Part shown: one piece after another, positions 25,703-35,790 of the stretch
Numbering within the stretch: the first letter of the stretch is position 1
Layout: every line of letters begins with the position of its first letter
Origin: Bacilli bacterium
GTDB lineage: Bacteria > Bacillota_I > Bacilli_A > ML615J-28 > CAG-698
DNA length: 64,000 nucleotides
Direction: 5' to 3'
Assembly (NCBI GenBank): GCA_017962745.1
Contig: JAGCUR010000014.1
Location: 25,204 to 89,203 of the forward strand
Notes under the pieces: model-generated
Told to the model about the DNA's origin: nothing
What the model saw: the letters and a program-made list of their open reading frames with translations, nothing else
Database searches by the model: none
Program-made: the position numbers and the translations under genes

Positions 25703-26065
25703 TCACCGAATATTAAAAAAAGTACAGCGCATTGTCAAGTCTAAAAATTAGCATTTAAGATCAATGTAATAATTAGCCCTCGATTGAGAGAGATTTGATA
25801 GGAAAGAAGATGTATTTGCATTCAAAATGGTGAACAAAATGCTATTCGTTTATAATGTGGTGGACAAGCAACGATAGGCACTGTTTATCTTAATGGGTTT
25901 AATCCGAATATTCTTTCTAAAATGGCAAATGGGAGCTTCTTAAAATGGAATTGTTGGATTAGCTGATGATATTGAAGCATATATAGAAAAAAAACACTTT
26001 TTAATACTGCGAGTAATTAAGAATAAAGATCTATATTCAAATAAAAAAGAGTTGTAGGCGAAAAA
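25703..26065 (+). pseudogene. Decayed coding remnant of unknown origin
   Basis: Pieces of protein-like sequence appear in different frames: CGGQATIGTVYLNGFNPN around 25860-25910 and GLADDIEAYIEKKHF around 25955-26000, interrupted by stops and frame changes. No family recognised. No promoter or terminator stands out. Confidence 0.3.
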
Positions 26066-26899
26066 ATGGATTTAAGATATGAAAAAATAAGAGACACATT
26101 TAAAAATAAAATACTGTACACACGAAAATCAATGTTTTCATTTGTCAAACTGTACTTAATTAGGAAATATAAAATTGATTTTAATGTTAGAAAATTAAAA
26201 GAAATCACTTATGGTGAAAAAATACCAAGTTCAAATTACGAAAAAGAAGCAGCCGCTATTTTTGATATGTATAGCAATTTGTTGAAAAGCAAAGATATTA
26301 GTATGTTTTGTAAAAAAGCAAAAATATCAAATGTTGAATTAGAATATAATAGCGTGAGCACCTCAATAATAAATATATGGCGTGAACACATAGATGATGT
26401 ATATGTGTTTATGCTAATGAACTTCTTGCTTTTGTGCAATGGCTTACCAATCATTAATCCATATAAGCAAAGATATTCTGAATTCATTGATTCGCTGAAT
26501 AACAAGGATGTTGAATCGTTGAATAATCTAATACTTATAATTTTAGATGATACTGAGACATTGGATGCCAATTATTATGATAATTGCTTGCAGATTGATA
26601 GGGACGTGTTAATTGAGTTTATTATCAATAACAAAACAAATATATGTGAAGTCGGTAAGATAAATCACATATATTTGTTTGGCTCTTATGCTAGCGGATT
26701 AACACGTTATGATAGCGATATTGATTTGCTTGTTTTTTCAAAAGATGATCTAACTTTTGAAGAAAAGATTAGTGGCATTAATTACATAAAGGAATTAATA
26801 AGAGATAGATTCAAAAGAATAGTTGACATTCATGAAACAACTCGTGAAATACTTGCTAAAGATAATGAAAGAATAGACAATAGAATATTAATATTTTAG
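26066..26899 (+). CDS. Nucleotidyltransferase with a Fic-like N-terminal region
   Basis: 277 residues in two parts. Residues 200-277 are a minimal nucleotidyltransferase (MNT) domain: GSYASGLTRYDSDIDLLVF, with G206-S207 and D218-x-D220. Residues 60-165 resemble the C-terminal half of Fic proteins (VFMLMNFLLLCNGLPIINP and then a KDVESLNNLI stretch) but lack the HPFxxGNGR active site. A dead Fic-like scaffold joined to an NTase is my reading; the N-terminal similarity is by eye only. It is 13 bases before the RHS gene and probably in its operon. NTases of this type often act as antitoxins or AMPylators. Confidence 0.65.
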   Translation: MDLRYEKIRDTFKNKILYTRKSMFSFVKLYLIRKYKIDFNVRKLKEITYGEKIPSSNYEKEAAAIFDMYSNLLKSKDISMFCKKAKISNVELEYNSVSTSIINIWREHIDDVYVFMLMNFLLLCNGLPIINPYKQRYSEFIDSLNNKDVESLNNLILIILDDTETLDANYYDNCLQIDRDVLIEFIINNKTNICEVGKINHIYLFGSYASGLTRYDSDIDLLVFSKDDLTFEEKISGINYIKELIRDRFKRIVDIHETTREILAKDNERIDNRILIF

Positions 26900-26912
26900 A
26901 AAGAGAAAACTA

Positions 26913-29900
26913 ATGAGCAATAATGGGCTAAAAAATAAGAACGAAATAATTAATAAAATTGTTGATAATACTGAGGTATTATGTAATGTTTCGAGGCATC
27001 ATGGTAATGCTTCATTGAAGATTAACTTAGTATCTACTTTGGGAGCATATAAAGTTGATTTCTTTTTATATGTGGATTCATATAATACTAATAATATCGG
27101 TTTCGGGTTAGGTGCTACATGTAACTTATATAGGAAATTTATATTTTCTAATAATAAATATAAAATTACTACATTTGAAGGACTTGAATATGAATTTGAT
27201 AGCATTGGAAATGATAATTATTATAATGCAGAGCTCAATCAACGAATAGTTAAATATAGCGAAGATGATGATGTGTTTAGTTTGTTTGATGGGTTTGGCA
27301 ATGAATACTATTATGGTGGCTTTAGTCATTATCCACTAGAAGTTACTTTTGGACAAAGCGGATACAAGTTAGATTTAACTATTACAGATAATAGATTAGC
27401 GGTAGTCAAGGTCAAATCAGGTTCGAGAGCAATTAGTTCAATTTATATTACATACACATCAATAGGAAGTGCTTATTATGCGACATCAATAACTTGTACG
27501 AAACCGAATAATGTATATACTCTAACTTATAATAATAGCGGAAGAATAAGCAACATTGTTGCTAATATAAGTGGCTATGGAAGTACACCTTTTTCGAATA
27601 TGAACTACTCTTTTAATCAATATGATATAACGGTAGTTGATAATATTAGACATAGACGTTGCAAAGTGACACGTGGTTTTAATCAACAGGAACAAACATA
27701 TATAGTTACTAAAATTGAAGAAGACTATTATGAAAACAATACTTCAATTGATAAAATAACAACAAATGTTACACATAGCAATAATTATTATACAAAAGTA
27801 TATGATAATAATGGAAATTTTGTTGAACTATATTATGATAATGAACAAATAGAATATATTGTAGACTCAAATTGTAATTTACAGAAGTGTTTATATGATG
27901 ATTATAAAAAACAAATTGGAAACTATAGTTCAATTTCATTCTTAAAGAAATATGTTGAAGAAAACAATTTAGTAAAGAATGGCTATTTTGAGAATTCATC
28001 ACATATGAACTATTGGAGTATTGTAGGCACATCAAGCGGTGGTATTAGCTACGATAATGATAGACCATTATCAAGTGCTATTGGGCCATATTATTTATAT
28101 ATAAATAATATGGGTAACGAATGTTATTTAAAACAGACGATAAATATTAAAGGAAGCGAACTTGATAACTATACATTAGTACTATGGGTAAAGCAATTAT
28201 CTTTAGGGACCAATTCTAATTATGATTTGTCAATTGAAGTGAAATATAATACTTCTGACAATATTGTAAGCCCTATACCTTTTACTTTTGTTGAAAATAT
28301 TCCTCATAGTTCTACGATAAATCCAAATTGGCATCCTTTGATATTTGATGTGTCAAAACACAAAAACTTTGATTCAATAGACTTAATGATTAAATTGCCA
28401 AATACAGGAATTCAATATGCTATTGATGGAATCATATTGATAAAAAATAAAGTTATAAATGAATCATCTTATTATCTGTTTGGCAAAAAAAGTAAGCAAG
28501 AAAATAAAGATGAAATGGTTAATTATGTACATAATTATCATGACAGTCATTATAATATTGATAAATTAGGAATGATCATTGATAAGGATGGTATAATTAC
28601 TAGATATTCATATGATGATGCTTGTGTAAATGTTGTAAGTGAAGAAAAGTGTAATAAAACAATCCAAAGAGTTTATGATGAAAACGAAAAGAACAATTTA
28701 TTGAGTGAAACGATAACATGCGGAAATAAAAAAGTTGTTAGCAGCAATGAATATACCGAGTCGAAAGATTACATAGAAAAAGAAATTTCATATGATGATT
28801 CTGAAACTGAATATACTACTGGCGAATCAAGTGGCCGTGTGTCAAAAATAGTTCCACCTACTGGAATTAACGAATTTTACGCGTACAATAGTGTAGGATT
28901 AAAAGGCTTAACGCTTATTAGAGGTAGTAGTTTTGATGCGGATTTAAACTATCTATATAATGATCAAATGAAATTGACCAAAGTTGAAAAATTAAATTAT
29001 GAATTATATAGATACAATTATCAAAACTTAAAACTAAACAGTGTAACGCTCCAGAATAATAATTTATTGCTAGAATCTTATAATTATCAAAGTACTTTCC
29101 CTTATGGAATCAGTAAGATTAAAAAAGGCTCAAATGGCGATGAGGTACAATTTATATATGACAGTTATGGTAATATCAAACAAGTTCAATATAAACTTAA
29201 AGGAGATAATAGTTTTTCCTTAAAATATGAATTTGAATATGATGATGTTGCCCATGCGTCTTTAAAGTGCATAACAAACTATATTGATAACGATTGTTGC
29301 TGTAAAGATTTTGCATATGATGCTATAGGAAACATTGAGACCATTTATGATTCGCAAAATCATAATTATGATGTGCACTATTTATTTGATGATTACAAAA
29401 ATTGTATAAAAGATATTGACATTGAAAATGTAAAGAGAATTGAAGTGATTCCATATCAAAACAAAGAACAAAAAGCAACAAAGAAAGATTTAATTGATAG
29501 TTGTTTATATCAACTTAATAATGAAAAGAGAAAATATTATTGTTTTTTTGATGGTACAAGTACACATTCAAATTACTTAAAGCAAATTTTTTGTGCTAAC
29601 CGCTCTAACGATATTGAAAAAACAATAAGTCCATCTATTGGTGATGGTGTTGTACCAGTGAATAACAATGGGAATTGGTATTTTCCTATATCTACCACTT
29701 CACAATTGAAATATATTATACCTAGTGAATATATAAATGCTGACGCTCATTCACTAATAAATGGATCTATTGGATTTTTATTTATTCCGACATCAGTAAA
29801 TAGCGTTAAAACGCTCTTCAGCATATACGATAATACTGGATATTCTAGATTAGTTTGTGAAAACATAGATGATAATTTAATAGTAAAAATATATAGAACT

Positions 29901-32537
29901 AATAATGCATGCTATGAAACATACAATTTAGAAACTAGTTGCAAAGCGAATATGTTAAATTATTTTGGCTTTAGTTTTAGCTTCAATTTGAGTACTAACG
30001 AAAAACAACTTTGGTTTCTAATTAATAATAGAAAATATCATTTTAGTTTCGATTTGAATAATACTTTGTGCTTCACTGCGTTTAGTATTGGCAGTTATAA
30101 AAATGTCAGCACATCTTTTTCTACATTCAAATTATATTCATTAATGTTTATGCCACTTAATTACAATGTTAATGTTTTAAATATAACTGGGCTTAGCAAA
30201 AACTATCATCTTTTAAAAGATATATATGAAACAGCAAATGAAAAAGAAGAAATAATATCTATGGATACTTTTCCAACAAATACTATTAATAGCATTACTG
30301 ATTTTATTCCTTTAACCACATCGTTTATTTCAAAATCTAATAGAAAGCCAGTATATTTAAATCTTAGATACGACGAAGACTGTATTAGAAACAGATATTT
30401 CAAATATAATAGTTTATTAAAACAAAACATGCTTAAGATGGACGGTATTAATTTAGTATATGATTTATCACTAGGTCATACTTTTACAATTGCAATGAAT
30501 GTAATATTTAATAGACTGATGGCTAAGAATTATATTTATACAATTAAAGATAATAGTAAATACATAAGTTTATTAAGCGTTAATAATCAATTATACTTGG
30601 ATGTGAATGGCTCGCTAACTAACATTAACATTACAATAACTGCAAATGCAGCATTTTTTATTAGTTTGGGACTTGATTATGTTGCTTCTAGTGATTCGTT
30701 AATCTGTGATTATTATAAAGTTAGAATAGTAGTAAATAATAGTTCATATGAGAACACAATTAATATAACTTCTTTATCAAATCCATTACTAATAGTGGGA
30801 TCTAAAGGAATGAATGAAAACCTTGATTACTTTATGGATGGATATATTAATTCCTTGTGTTATAATAATACATATATGAGTGTTACAAGTGTTAACACAT
30901 TACGTGGCGAAGTTAAGCCAGTAAGAAGCGAAGCTATTATTGATGGATTTGGAAGAGTAAATAAAAAAGTATTATTAAAAGATACATTTAAACTTGAAAA
31001 AACTCTTGCTTATAAACAAGTAGAAGAATCATCGCAAGTATTTAAAGATACGATGATTGTTGATAGTGAAATAATAAAAGATAATTCCAATAACACACTT
31101 TTGCAAAGAAGCTACGAATATGGTGGCGGTCATAGTTATGGAAACATATCTAAAATCAAAGAGAATGGATCTATTAAGAATCAATACGTATATAACGAAA
31201 AAGGGTATTTAATTACTAGCTATTATAATAATGAAGGTAAATTTGATACATTTGAAATTAATAGCGATGGAAATATTACCAGAAAGCTTACTCGTCATCC
31301 AACATCATTATATGTTTATAGTGATATCTCATATGTGTATGATTCTTCATGGCCTGATAGGTTAGTTCAAGTTGGCGATAAAAGAATAGAATACGATAAT
31401 GATTCTATTGGGTGCCCAAAACACTATGGCTATTTCGATAATAACGGAGTATTCACAAGTGGTATAACTTATTCTTGGCGATTATCAAAACTAATTGGTT
31501 TAACAGATTCAATTAATAATAAAACTATTAATTATGATTATGATGAAGAAGGAAAACGAATAAAGAAGACTGTTGATGATGTTAATCATTATTACTATTA
31601 CGAAGGTGATAGATTGCTAACAGAAATAATCAGTAATGGTAAAAGGTTAGAATTCTTATACGATGAATCAAATGATATCATTGGTTTTGATTATCACGCA
31701 AATGGAGCAACAAGTAGATATTACTTCATCAAAAATATTTTGGGAGATGTAGTAAAAATAGTTGACTCTAGTGGTATCGTTAGAGTGACATATGAGTATA
31801 GTGCATATGGTGATGTATTATCGATAAGTGGATCTTATGCATCAACAATCGGCAATTTAAATCCAATTAGATATCGTAGTTATTATTATGATGACGATAC
31901 AGAAATGTATTACTTAAAAACTAGATATTACAATCCTAACTGGTGTAGATTTATAAGTAGCGATAATATTAATTATCTAGAATATGATAATCCATTAAAT
32001 ATTAGTTTGTTTAGATATTGTGCAAACAATCCAGTAATGAATGTTGATCCGGATGGAACATGGATATGGATAGTTATTCTTGCTTCTATTGCTATAGCGG
32101 CGACAGCTCACGATATGTATCAAATTTTTAGATCAGACGAAGACAAAAAAGTTAGTTATTCAATTCAGAATGGAGAAGTTATTATTAAAAATTCGCGAGA
32201 AATACTTACTCCTTGGGTAAAATATATTTATAGTATTTATTTGAATCATATAAATGCTGATACAAAAGATATGATTAAAGGAACATCCATGGGAATGGAA
32301 TTTGAGTGGTGGGTTCATAATGCAGCATATTATATTGGAAGTGGTTTGAAATTGCTTGGGGTAAAAAAACTTTTCGGATTGGATATAGACGAACCACTTG
32401 TCAGTGCCGAAAGTGTTAACATTGGAAAAAGTATTTATGCAGATAAACATGGATGGAAATCTGGAATTATGCATCTCGGATACTTGCTCATCAATCCTTT
32501 TGGAGCGATTCATGACTTATTTTTATTGCTTTGGTGA
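26913..32537 (+). CDS. RHS/YD-repeat polymorphic-toxin-like protein with LamG-like inserts
   Basis: 1874 residues. The N-terminal 1000 residues hold many YD-type repeats (for example YDSYGNIKQVQYK, YDAIGNIETIYDS). About residues 980-1120 and 1190-1330 look like two LamG/concanavalin-like beta domains. More YD repeats follow, then the RHS core end: IRYRSYYYDDDTEMYYLKT, RYYNP and NPVMNVDPDG (D1712 onwards). The last 160 residues are the variable C-terminal part, beginning with a hydrophobic stretch (WIWIVILASIAIAA). No signal peptide is visible. The next gene starts 4 bases later and is the likely immunity gene. RHS cores encapsulate a C-terminal toxin; the toxin type here is not recognised. 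Confidence 0.85.
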   Translation: MSNNGLKNKNEIINKIVDNTEVLCNVSRHHGNASLKINLVSTLGAYKVDFFLYVDSYNTNNIGFGLGATCNLYRKFIFSNNKYKITTFEGLEYEFDSIGNDNYYNAELNQRIVKYSEDDDVFSLFDGFGNEYYYGGFSHYPLEVTFGQSGYKLDLTITDNRLAVVKVKSGSRAISSIYITYTSIGSAYYATSITCTKPNNVYTLTYNNSGRISNIVANISGYGSTPFSNMNYSFNQYDITVVDNIRHRRCKVTRGFNQQEQTYIVTKIEEDYYENNTSIDKITTNVTHSNNYYTKVYDNNGNFVELYYDNEQIEYIVDSNCNLQKCLYDDYKKQIGNYSSISFLKKYVEENNLVKNGYFENSSHMNYWSIVGTSSGGISYDNDRPLSSAIGPYYLYINNMGNECYLKQTINIKGSELDNYTLVLWVKQLSLGTNSNYDLSIEVKYNTSDNIVSPIPFTFVENIPHSSTINPNWHPLIFDVSKHKNFDSIDLMIKLPNTGIQYAIDGIILIKNKVINESSYYLFGKKSKQENKDEMVNYVHNYHDSHYNIDKLGMIIDKDGIITRYSYDDACVNVVSEEKCNKTIQRVYDENEKNNLLSETITCGNKKVVSSNEYTESKDYIEKEISYDDSETEYTTGESSGRVSKIVPPTGINEFYAYNSVGLKGLTLIRGSSFDADLNYLYNDQMKLTKVEKLNYELYRYNYQNLKLNSVTLQNNNLLLESYNYQSTFPYGISKIKKGSNGDEVQFIYDSYGNIKQVQYKLKGDNSFSLKYEFEYDDVAHASLKCITNYIDNDCCCKDFAYDAIGNIETIYDSQNHNYDVHYLFDDYKNCIKDIDIENVKRIEVIPYQNKEQKATKKDLIDSCLYQLNNEKRKYYCFFDGTSTHSNYLKQIFCANRSNDIEKTISPSIGDGVVPVNNNGNWYFPISTTSQLKYIIPSEYINADAHSLINGSIGFLFIPTSVNSVKTLFSIYDNTGYSRLVCENIDDNLIVKIYRTNNACYETYNLETSCKANMLNYFGFSFSFNLSTNEKQLWFLINNRKYHFSFDLNNTLCFTAFSIGSYKNVSTSFSTFKLYSLMFMPLNYNVNVLNITGLSKNYHLLKDIYETANEKEEIISMDTFPTNTINSITDFIPLTTSFISKSNRKPVYLNLRYDEDCIRNRYFKYNSLLKQNMLKMDGINLVYDLSLGHTFTIAMNVIFNRLMAKNYIYTIKDNSKYISLLSVNNQLYLDVNGSLTNINITITANAAFFISLGLDYVASSDSLICDYYKVRIVVNNSSYENTINITSLSNPLLIVGSKGMNENLDYFMDGYINSLCYNNTYMSVTSVNTLRGEVKPVRSEAIIDGFGRVNKKVLLKDTFKLEKTLAYKQVEESSQVFKDTMIVDSEIIKDNSNNTLLQRSYEYGGGHSYGNISKIKENGSIKNQYVYNEKGYLITSYYNNEGKFDTFEINSDGNITRKLTRHPTSLYVYSDISYVYDSSWPDRLVQVGDKRIEYDNDSIGCPKHYGYFDNNGVFTSGITYSWRLSKLIGLTDSINNKTINYDYDEEGKRIKKTVDDVNHYYYYEGDRLLTEIISNGKRLEFLYDESNDIIGFDYHANGATSRYYFIKNILGDVVKIVDSSGIVRVTYEYSAYGDVLSISGSYASTIGNLNPIRYRSYYYDDDTEMYYLKTRYYNPNWCRFISSDNINYLEYDNPLNISLFRYCANNPVMNVDPDGTWIWIVILASIAIAATAHDMYQIFRSDEDKKVSYSIQNGEVIIKNSREILTPWVKYIYSIYLNHINADTKDMIKGTSMGMEFEWWVHNAAYYIGSGLKLLGVKKLFGLDIDEPLVSAESVNIGKSIYADKHGWKSGIMHLGYLLINPFGAIHDLFLLLW

Positions 32538-32541
32538 TGAT

Positions 32542-33402
32542 ATGAAAACGAAAACAAAATTTTTAATTATATTCTTTTCGTGCTTATTAGGATTCATAAT
32601 GGCAACTTCTATAGCTTTTATATATACTAGCTATTGGTATAATGTGATTGATGAAATGGTTGGACAAATTGATGAAAATGATAATCTTTTATATTATAAC
32701 GATTATAATTTTTATTATAAAGGAGAGAAAAAAAATCTAGGCAATTACGTCAGTAATGTTTTTTTTGATAGGATATGCTTTATTAATGGCGATTATTTGA
32801 TATGTTTAAAGCAAAATGCAAAGAGCATAGATTATTATTTAATGGATCATAATGGCAGTATCAATTTAATATATACATCAAAAGATGAATGCTATATTGA
32901 TGCTTATATTGATGATAGTCTTTATTTTACAACAAATAAATATTTAGGCAAAAATATCAAATATATTGCATATAATGTATATGATAAGATTGAAAGTGAA
33001 ATGAGTATAGAAGATTATTATTCAACAGTTTATAATACGAAATATTTGTTAACATACGGTGAGTGCTTCCGTGTTATTGATACATTTTCTAAAGTCGCGA
33101 AAGATATTACAATAGATAGATTATTGACAAATTCAATTGTTAATAATTTATATGAAGCAAGAAAGAGATTGATGAATTCAAGTATGACGATTATGAATGT
33201 TTATTTTATTGATAATGATATTTATATAGATGTAAGCATCGATAACAAAAATGGTATAACTTTAAAATATGATTTCGAGTCGGAAAAAATTGATATAGTT
33301 GGTAAAGTATGCTTTGAGTGGCTTGAACATATTAAATCGTCATACTTATTTGATGGAAATTGTAAGCCTATCGAAAAAATATTGAGTAAATATTGTGTTT
33401 AA
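32542..33402 (+). CDS. Membrane-anchored protein, candidate RHS immunity or partner
   Basis: 286 residues: a membrane segment at about 8-30 (ILIIFFSCLLGFIMATS-like), then a soluble outside domain with repeated short strands that resembles a beta-propeller-like or 'DUF5050-like' fold only loosely. I do not recognise the family. It starts 4 bases after the RHS stop, with GGTGATGAT overlapping that stop, which is how RHS immunity genes are usually placed. A longer reading from 32398 overlaps the RHS gene in another frame and is not credible. Confidence 0.6.
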   Translation: MKTKTKFLIIFFSCLLGFIMATSIAFIYTSYWYNVIDEMVGQIDENDNLLYYNDYNFYYKGEKKNLGNYVSNVFFDRICFINGDYLICLKQNAKSIDYYLMDHNGSINLIYTSKDECYIDAYIDDSLYFTTNKYLGKNIKYIAYNVYDKIESEMSIEDYYSTVYNTKYLLTYGECFRVIDTFSKVAKDITIDRLLTNSIVNNLYEARKRLMNSSMTIMNVYFIDNDIYIDVSIDNKNGITLKYDFESEKIDIVGKVCFEWLEHIKSSYLFDGNCKPIEKILSKYCV

Positions 33403-33510
33403 CAAAGATATATACATATATTTTGAAGATTTATATATACTCATGTATGTAAAGGGCATTTATAATGAGACAACATAGTTTCATAAGAATATTAGAGAGG
33501 ACAATAGCTA

Positions 33511-34284
33511 ATGGAATTCGAAAATAAAGTATACCACTCAAAGGTTTTTAAAGATTGCTCAGAGTTTTTAATTGAAGGAATTAGTGATGTGAGCAAACAA
33601 ATTTTATCATTTGGATATGAGTTTTTGGCTCCAATTGAAAATTATTTAGAAAACTATAAAGAATATCTTGATTCACATTTATTGCTAATTAAAATGAGGG
33701 ATATTCTTTTTGAAAAAGATAAATTCAGTAATCTTAAAATTTATAAGGATGTAGATAATAAAGTTAAAAACTATCTTGAAAAGAAAAATTTATTAAAGAA
33801 GCCATTACAATACTATTCATGGATACTTGATTCAATCATTAAATCTATCAACAACCTTAAAGAATGGAGAATTATTAGTGTAAAAAGTGAACAAATATTT
33901 AAAACATCCAAAGAGTTATTTGAGTATCAAGCATTTTTAAGTTATTCATCTATTGATAAAGCCTTATCGTTTTGGATTTTTCAATATTTTAAAGAAAGAA
34001 ATATCTTTTTATATGTCGATTGGATGTTTGGAAAGTATTATGATAATGGTGTCAATTCAAAAGATCAGTTAGAGATTGAAATAAAAAATTCAATAAAGTT
34101 TATTTATCTCAGAACATTAAATAGTGAAATATCTAGCGGAAAGTATACTAGGTCATGGTGTGGATGGGAAATTGGAAGATCTTACCAATATCATGTTAAT
34201 AATCAATATATTTGTGATGATTTTGCTATTGGACCAATTAATAGTCCTAGCATTCTAGATGGGTTCAAAGAATTCACGGGATAA
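33511..34284 (+). CDS. TIR-domain protein, C-terminal TIR
   Basis: 257 residues. The N-terminal 135 residues are helical and unknown; the C-terminal part is a TIR domain with the strand-loop AFLSYSSIDKALSFWIFQYF (141-160), a YVDW strand and WCGWEIGRSY, where E220 is the candidate catalytic Glu of NAD-cleaving TIR domains. GAGAGGAC precedes the ATG. It is followed after 37 bases by a membrane gene and a second TIR gene, all + strand, so this is a two-TIR operon. TIR domains in bacteria make or sense NAD-derived signals in antiphage defence (Thoeris and others). Confidence 0.8.
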   Translation: MEFENKVYHSKVFKDCSEFLIEGISDVSKQILSFGYEFLAPIENYLENYKEYLDSHLLLIKMRDILFEKDKFSNLKIYKDVDNKVKNYLEKKNLLKKPLQYYSWILDSIIKSINNLKEWRIISVKSEQIFKTSKELFEYQAFLSYSSIDKALSFWIFQYFKERNIFLYVDWMFGKYYDNGVNSKDQLEIEIKNSIKFIYLRTLNSEISSGKYTRSWCGWEIGRSYQYHVNNQYICDDFAIGPINSPSILDGFKEFTG

Positions 34285-34321
34285 GTTGAAAATTTGTAAT
34301 AGAATTAAAAGGTGTAAAATT

Positions 34322-34963
34322 ATGTTTATGTGTGATTTTTCCATATCTTTAGATATTGGTACTGCAATTATTGCACTATTAGGTGTTGTGTCAATAATAG
34401 TGTACTTTTGTAGCAGAAAAAAATTAAAAAAATTAGATTTTGATGTTGATGCGTGTGAATTGGGTTTGACTGGTGGCAATATTCATTTAATTTGTAACAA
34501 TACTCACAAGCAAATTGCTTATAGAATATGGGTTGATATTAACACCAGGGTTCTTGCCGTAAAAGTAAATTTGGATGAAGATAATATACGTGCTGTTAAC
34601 GATTCATATTATAAATGTTTTACTGATACTAGAGAACTTCTAAAAGAGATCCCTGCTAATAAATTAAATGACGAAAATGAATTGGTAAACTTAATTATCA
34701 GGTTTTTAAATGAAGTTATGCGACCTTATTTAACAAAGTGGGGAGTTCGCTATGCAAACTGGTTTGATAATGAGATAAGTAAAGATGAGAACAAAGGGCT
34801 AAATCCAATTGATATTCAAAGAAAATATCCTTTATACAATGAATTAACTGAAGATTTGTTATTGATTAATGAAAAAGTGATTAATTATAGTAATAAGTTA
34901 CAAGAGATTGCTTTTTCTATTTCAAAAAATAAAAAAGTGGAGGGCAAAGGTAAAAATGATTGA
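34322..34963 (+). CDS. Membrane-anchored partner of the TIR operon, family unknown
   Basis: 213 residues. One membrane segment at about 8-31 (IGTAIIALLGVVSIIVYFCS) is followed by a soluble domain with ELGLTGGNIHLICNNTHKQIAYRIWVDINTR, then a helical part with a LTKWGVRYANWF motif. I have seen similar 'TKW.ARF..W' proteins beside TIR genes but cannot name the family. Its end overlaps the start of the DUF1863-like TIR gene by 8 bases (ATGATTGA), so the two are tightly coupled. A membrane effector triggered by a TIR-made nucleotide is the natural reading, but that is inference. Confidence 0.6.
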   Translation: MFMCDFSISLDIGTAIIALLGVVSIIVYFCSRKKLKKLDFDVDACELGLTGGNIHLICNNTHKQIAYRIWVDINTRVLAVKVNLDEDNIRAVNDSYYKCFTDTRELLKEIPANKLNDENELVNLIIRFLNEVMRPYLTKWGVRYANWFDNEISKDENKGLNPIDIQRKYPLYNELTEDLLLINEKVINYSNKLQEIAFSISKNKKVEGKGKND

Positions 34964-35570
34964 TAGACATAAAGTTTTTATAAGTTATTATCATCATGAC
35001 GATCAGTATTACAAAGACGAAATAGAGTCATGGAATGATATTTATCATTTGTTCGTAGATTTTTCTGTCAACGATGGAGATATAGACGACGCAAATATGT
35101 CTGATGAAGCAATTAGAATGAAAATTAGAGATGAATATATTAAAGATTCCACTGTCCTGATTTTGCTATGTGGTCCAAATACAAAACATAGAAAATTTAT
35201 TGATTGGGAACTTCACGCTGCAATGTATAATACTGAAAAAAATCCCAAAATGGGCATACTAGTTGTAAATTTGCCATTATCTAAAAATAACATAAGGGCA
35301 GTTGAGGATAGAGAAAAACAAATTGTTGCGCCATACACTACATGGACATCTTTTAAAACACGAACTGAATATGAAGAATCTTACCCTGACATACCTTCAA
35401 GAATTATAGACTCGCTTGTCACTAAGAATTCAGATATAACTTTTGTTAATTGGGATACGATAAGTAAAAAACCTTATTTACTACAAGAACTTGTTGATTT
35501 TGCTTATAAGAGAAGAAAAACTGTCGAGTATGATCTTTCTGCGCCTTTAAGAAGAAAAAACACAAATTAA
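34956..35570 (+). CDS. ThsB-like TIR (DUF1863) protein
   Basis: 204 residues. HKVFISYYHHDDQYYKDEI at the start, the loop FVDFSVNDGDI, TVLILLCGPNTKHRKF and FIDWELHAAM (E85) match the DUF1863/ThsB type of TIR proteins, which in Thoeris sense phage and make a cyclic-ADP-ribose signal. No ThsA-type effector (SIR2-SLOG) is next to it; the membrane protein overlapping its start and the other TIR protein are the only partners. The ATG at 34956 is better than 34908 because the latter runs through the preceding gene. Confidence 0.85.
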   Translation: MIDRHKVFISYYHHDDQYYKDEIESWNDIYHLFVDFSVNDGDIDDANMSDEAIRMKIRDEYIKDSTVLILLCGPNTKHRKFIDWELHAAMYNTEKNPKMGILVVNLPLSKNNIRAVEDREKQIVAPYTTWTSFKTRTEYEESYPDIPSRIIDSLVTKNSDITFVNWDTISKKPYLLQELVDFAYKRRKTVEYDLSAPLRRKNTN

Positions 35571-35623
35571 TCAGTTTTTCGAAAGCGCAGGAGGATATTT
35601 ACTTTATATCCAAACAACTTTTT

Positions 35624-35675
35624 TTGCCATTTAAGTGATATTAGTTAGAATTTCTATAATTCTAACTTTTTCTTT
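35624..35675 (+). repeat. Degenerate scar (TTGCCATT) plus terminator
   Basis: TTGCCATT (35624-35631) followed by the terminator AGTTAGAAT / ATTCTAACT (35643-35651 and 35659-35667) with a T-rich tail. The core is the same variant as at 18907. A GAAC hairpin is not evident here. Confidence 0.4.
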
Positions 35676-35790
35676 GTTTGAGCAAAAAAAGTTGTATTGA
35701 TGAAAAAATAAAAAGTGAAACAGAAAAAGATATAGATGACGAAAGCATTTCAATTAAAAACGGATTATTAGTTTTGAAGTATCTAATCTA

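Noticed and set aside
34322..34963. Classical Thoeris ThsA in the TIR operon
   Set aside because: No SIR2 or SLOG motifs; the protein is a short membrane-anchored one.
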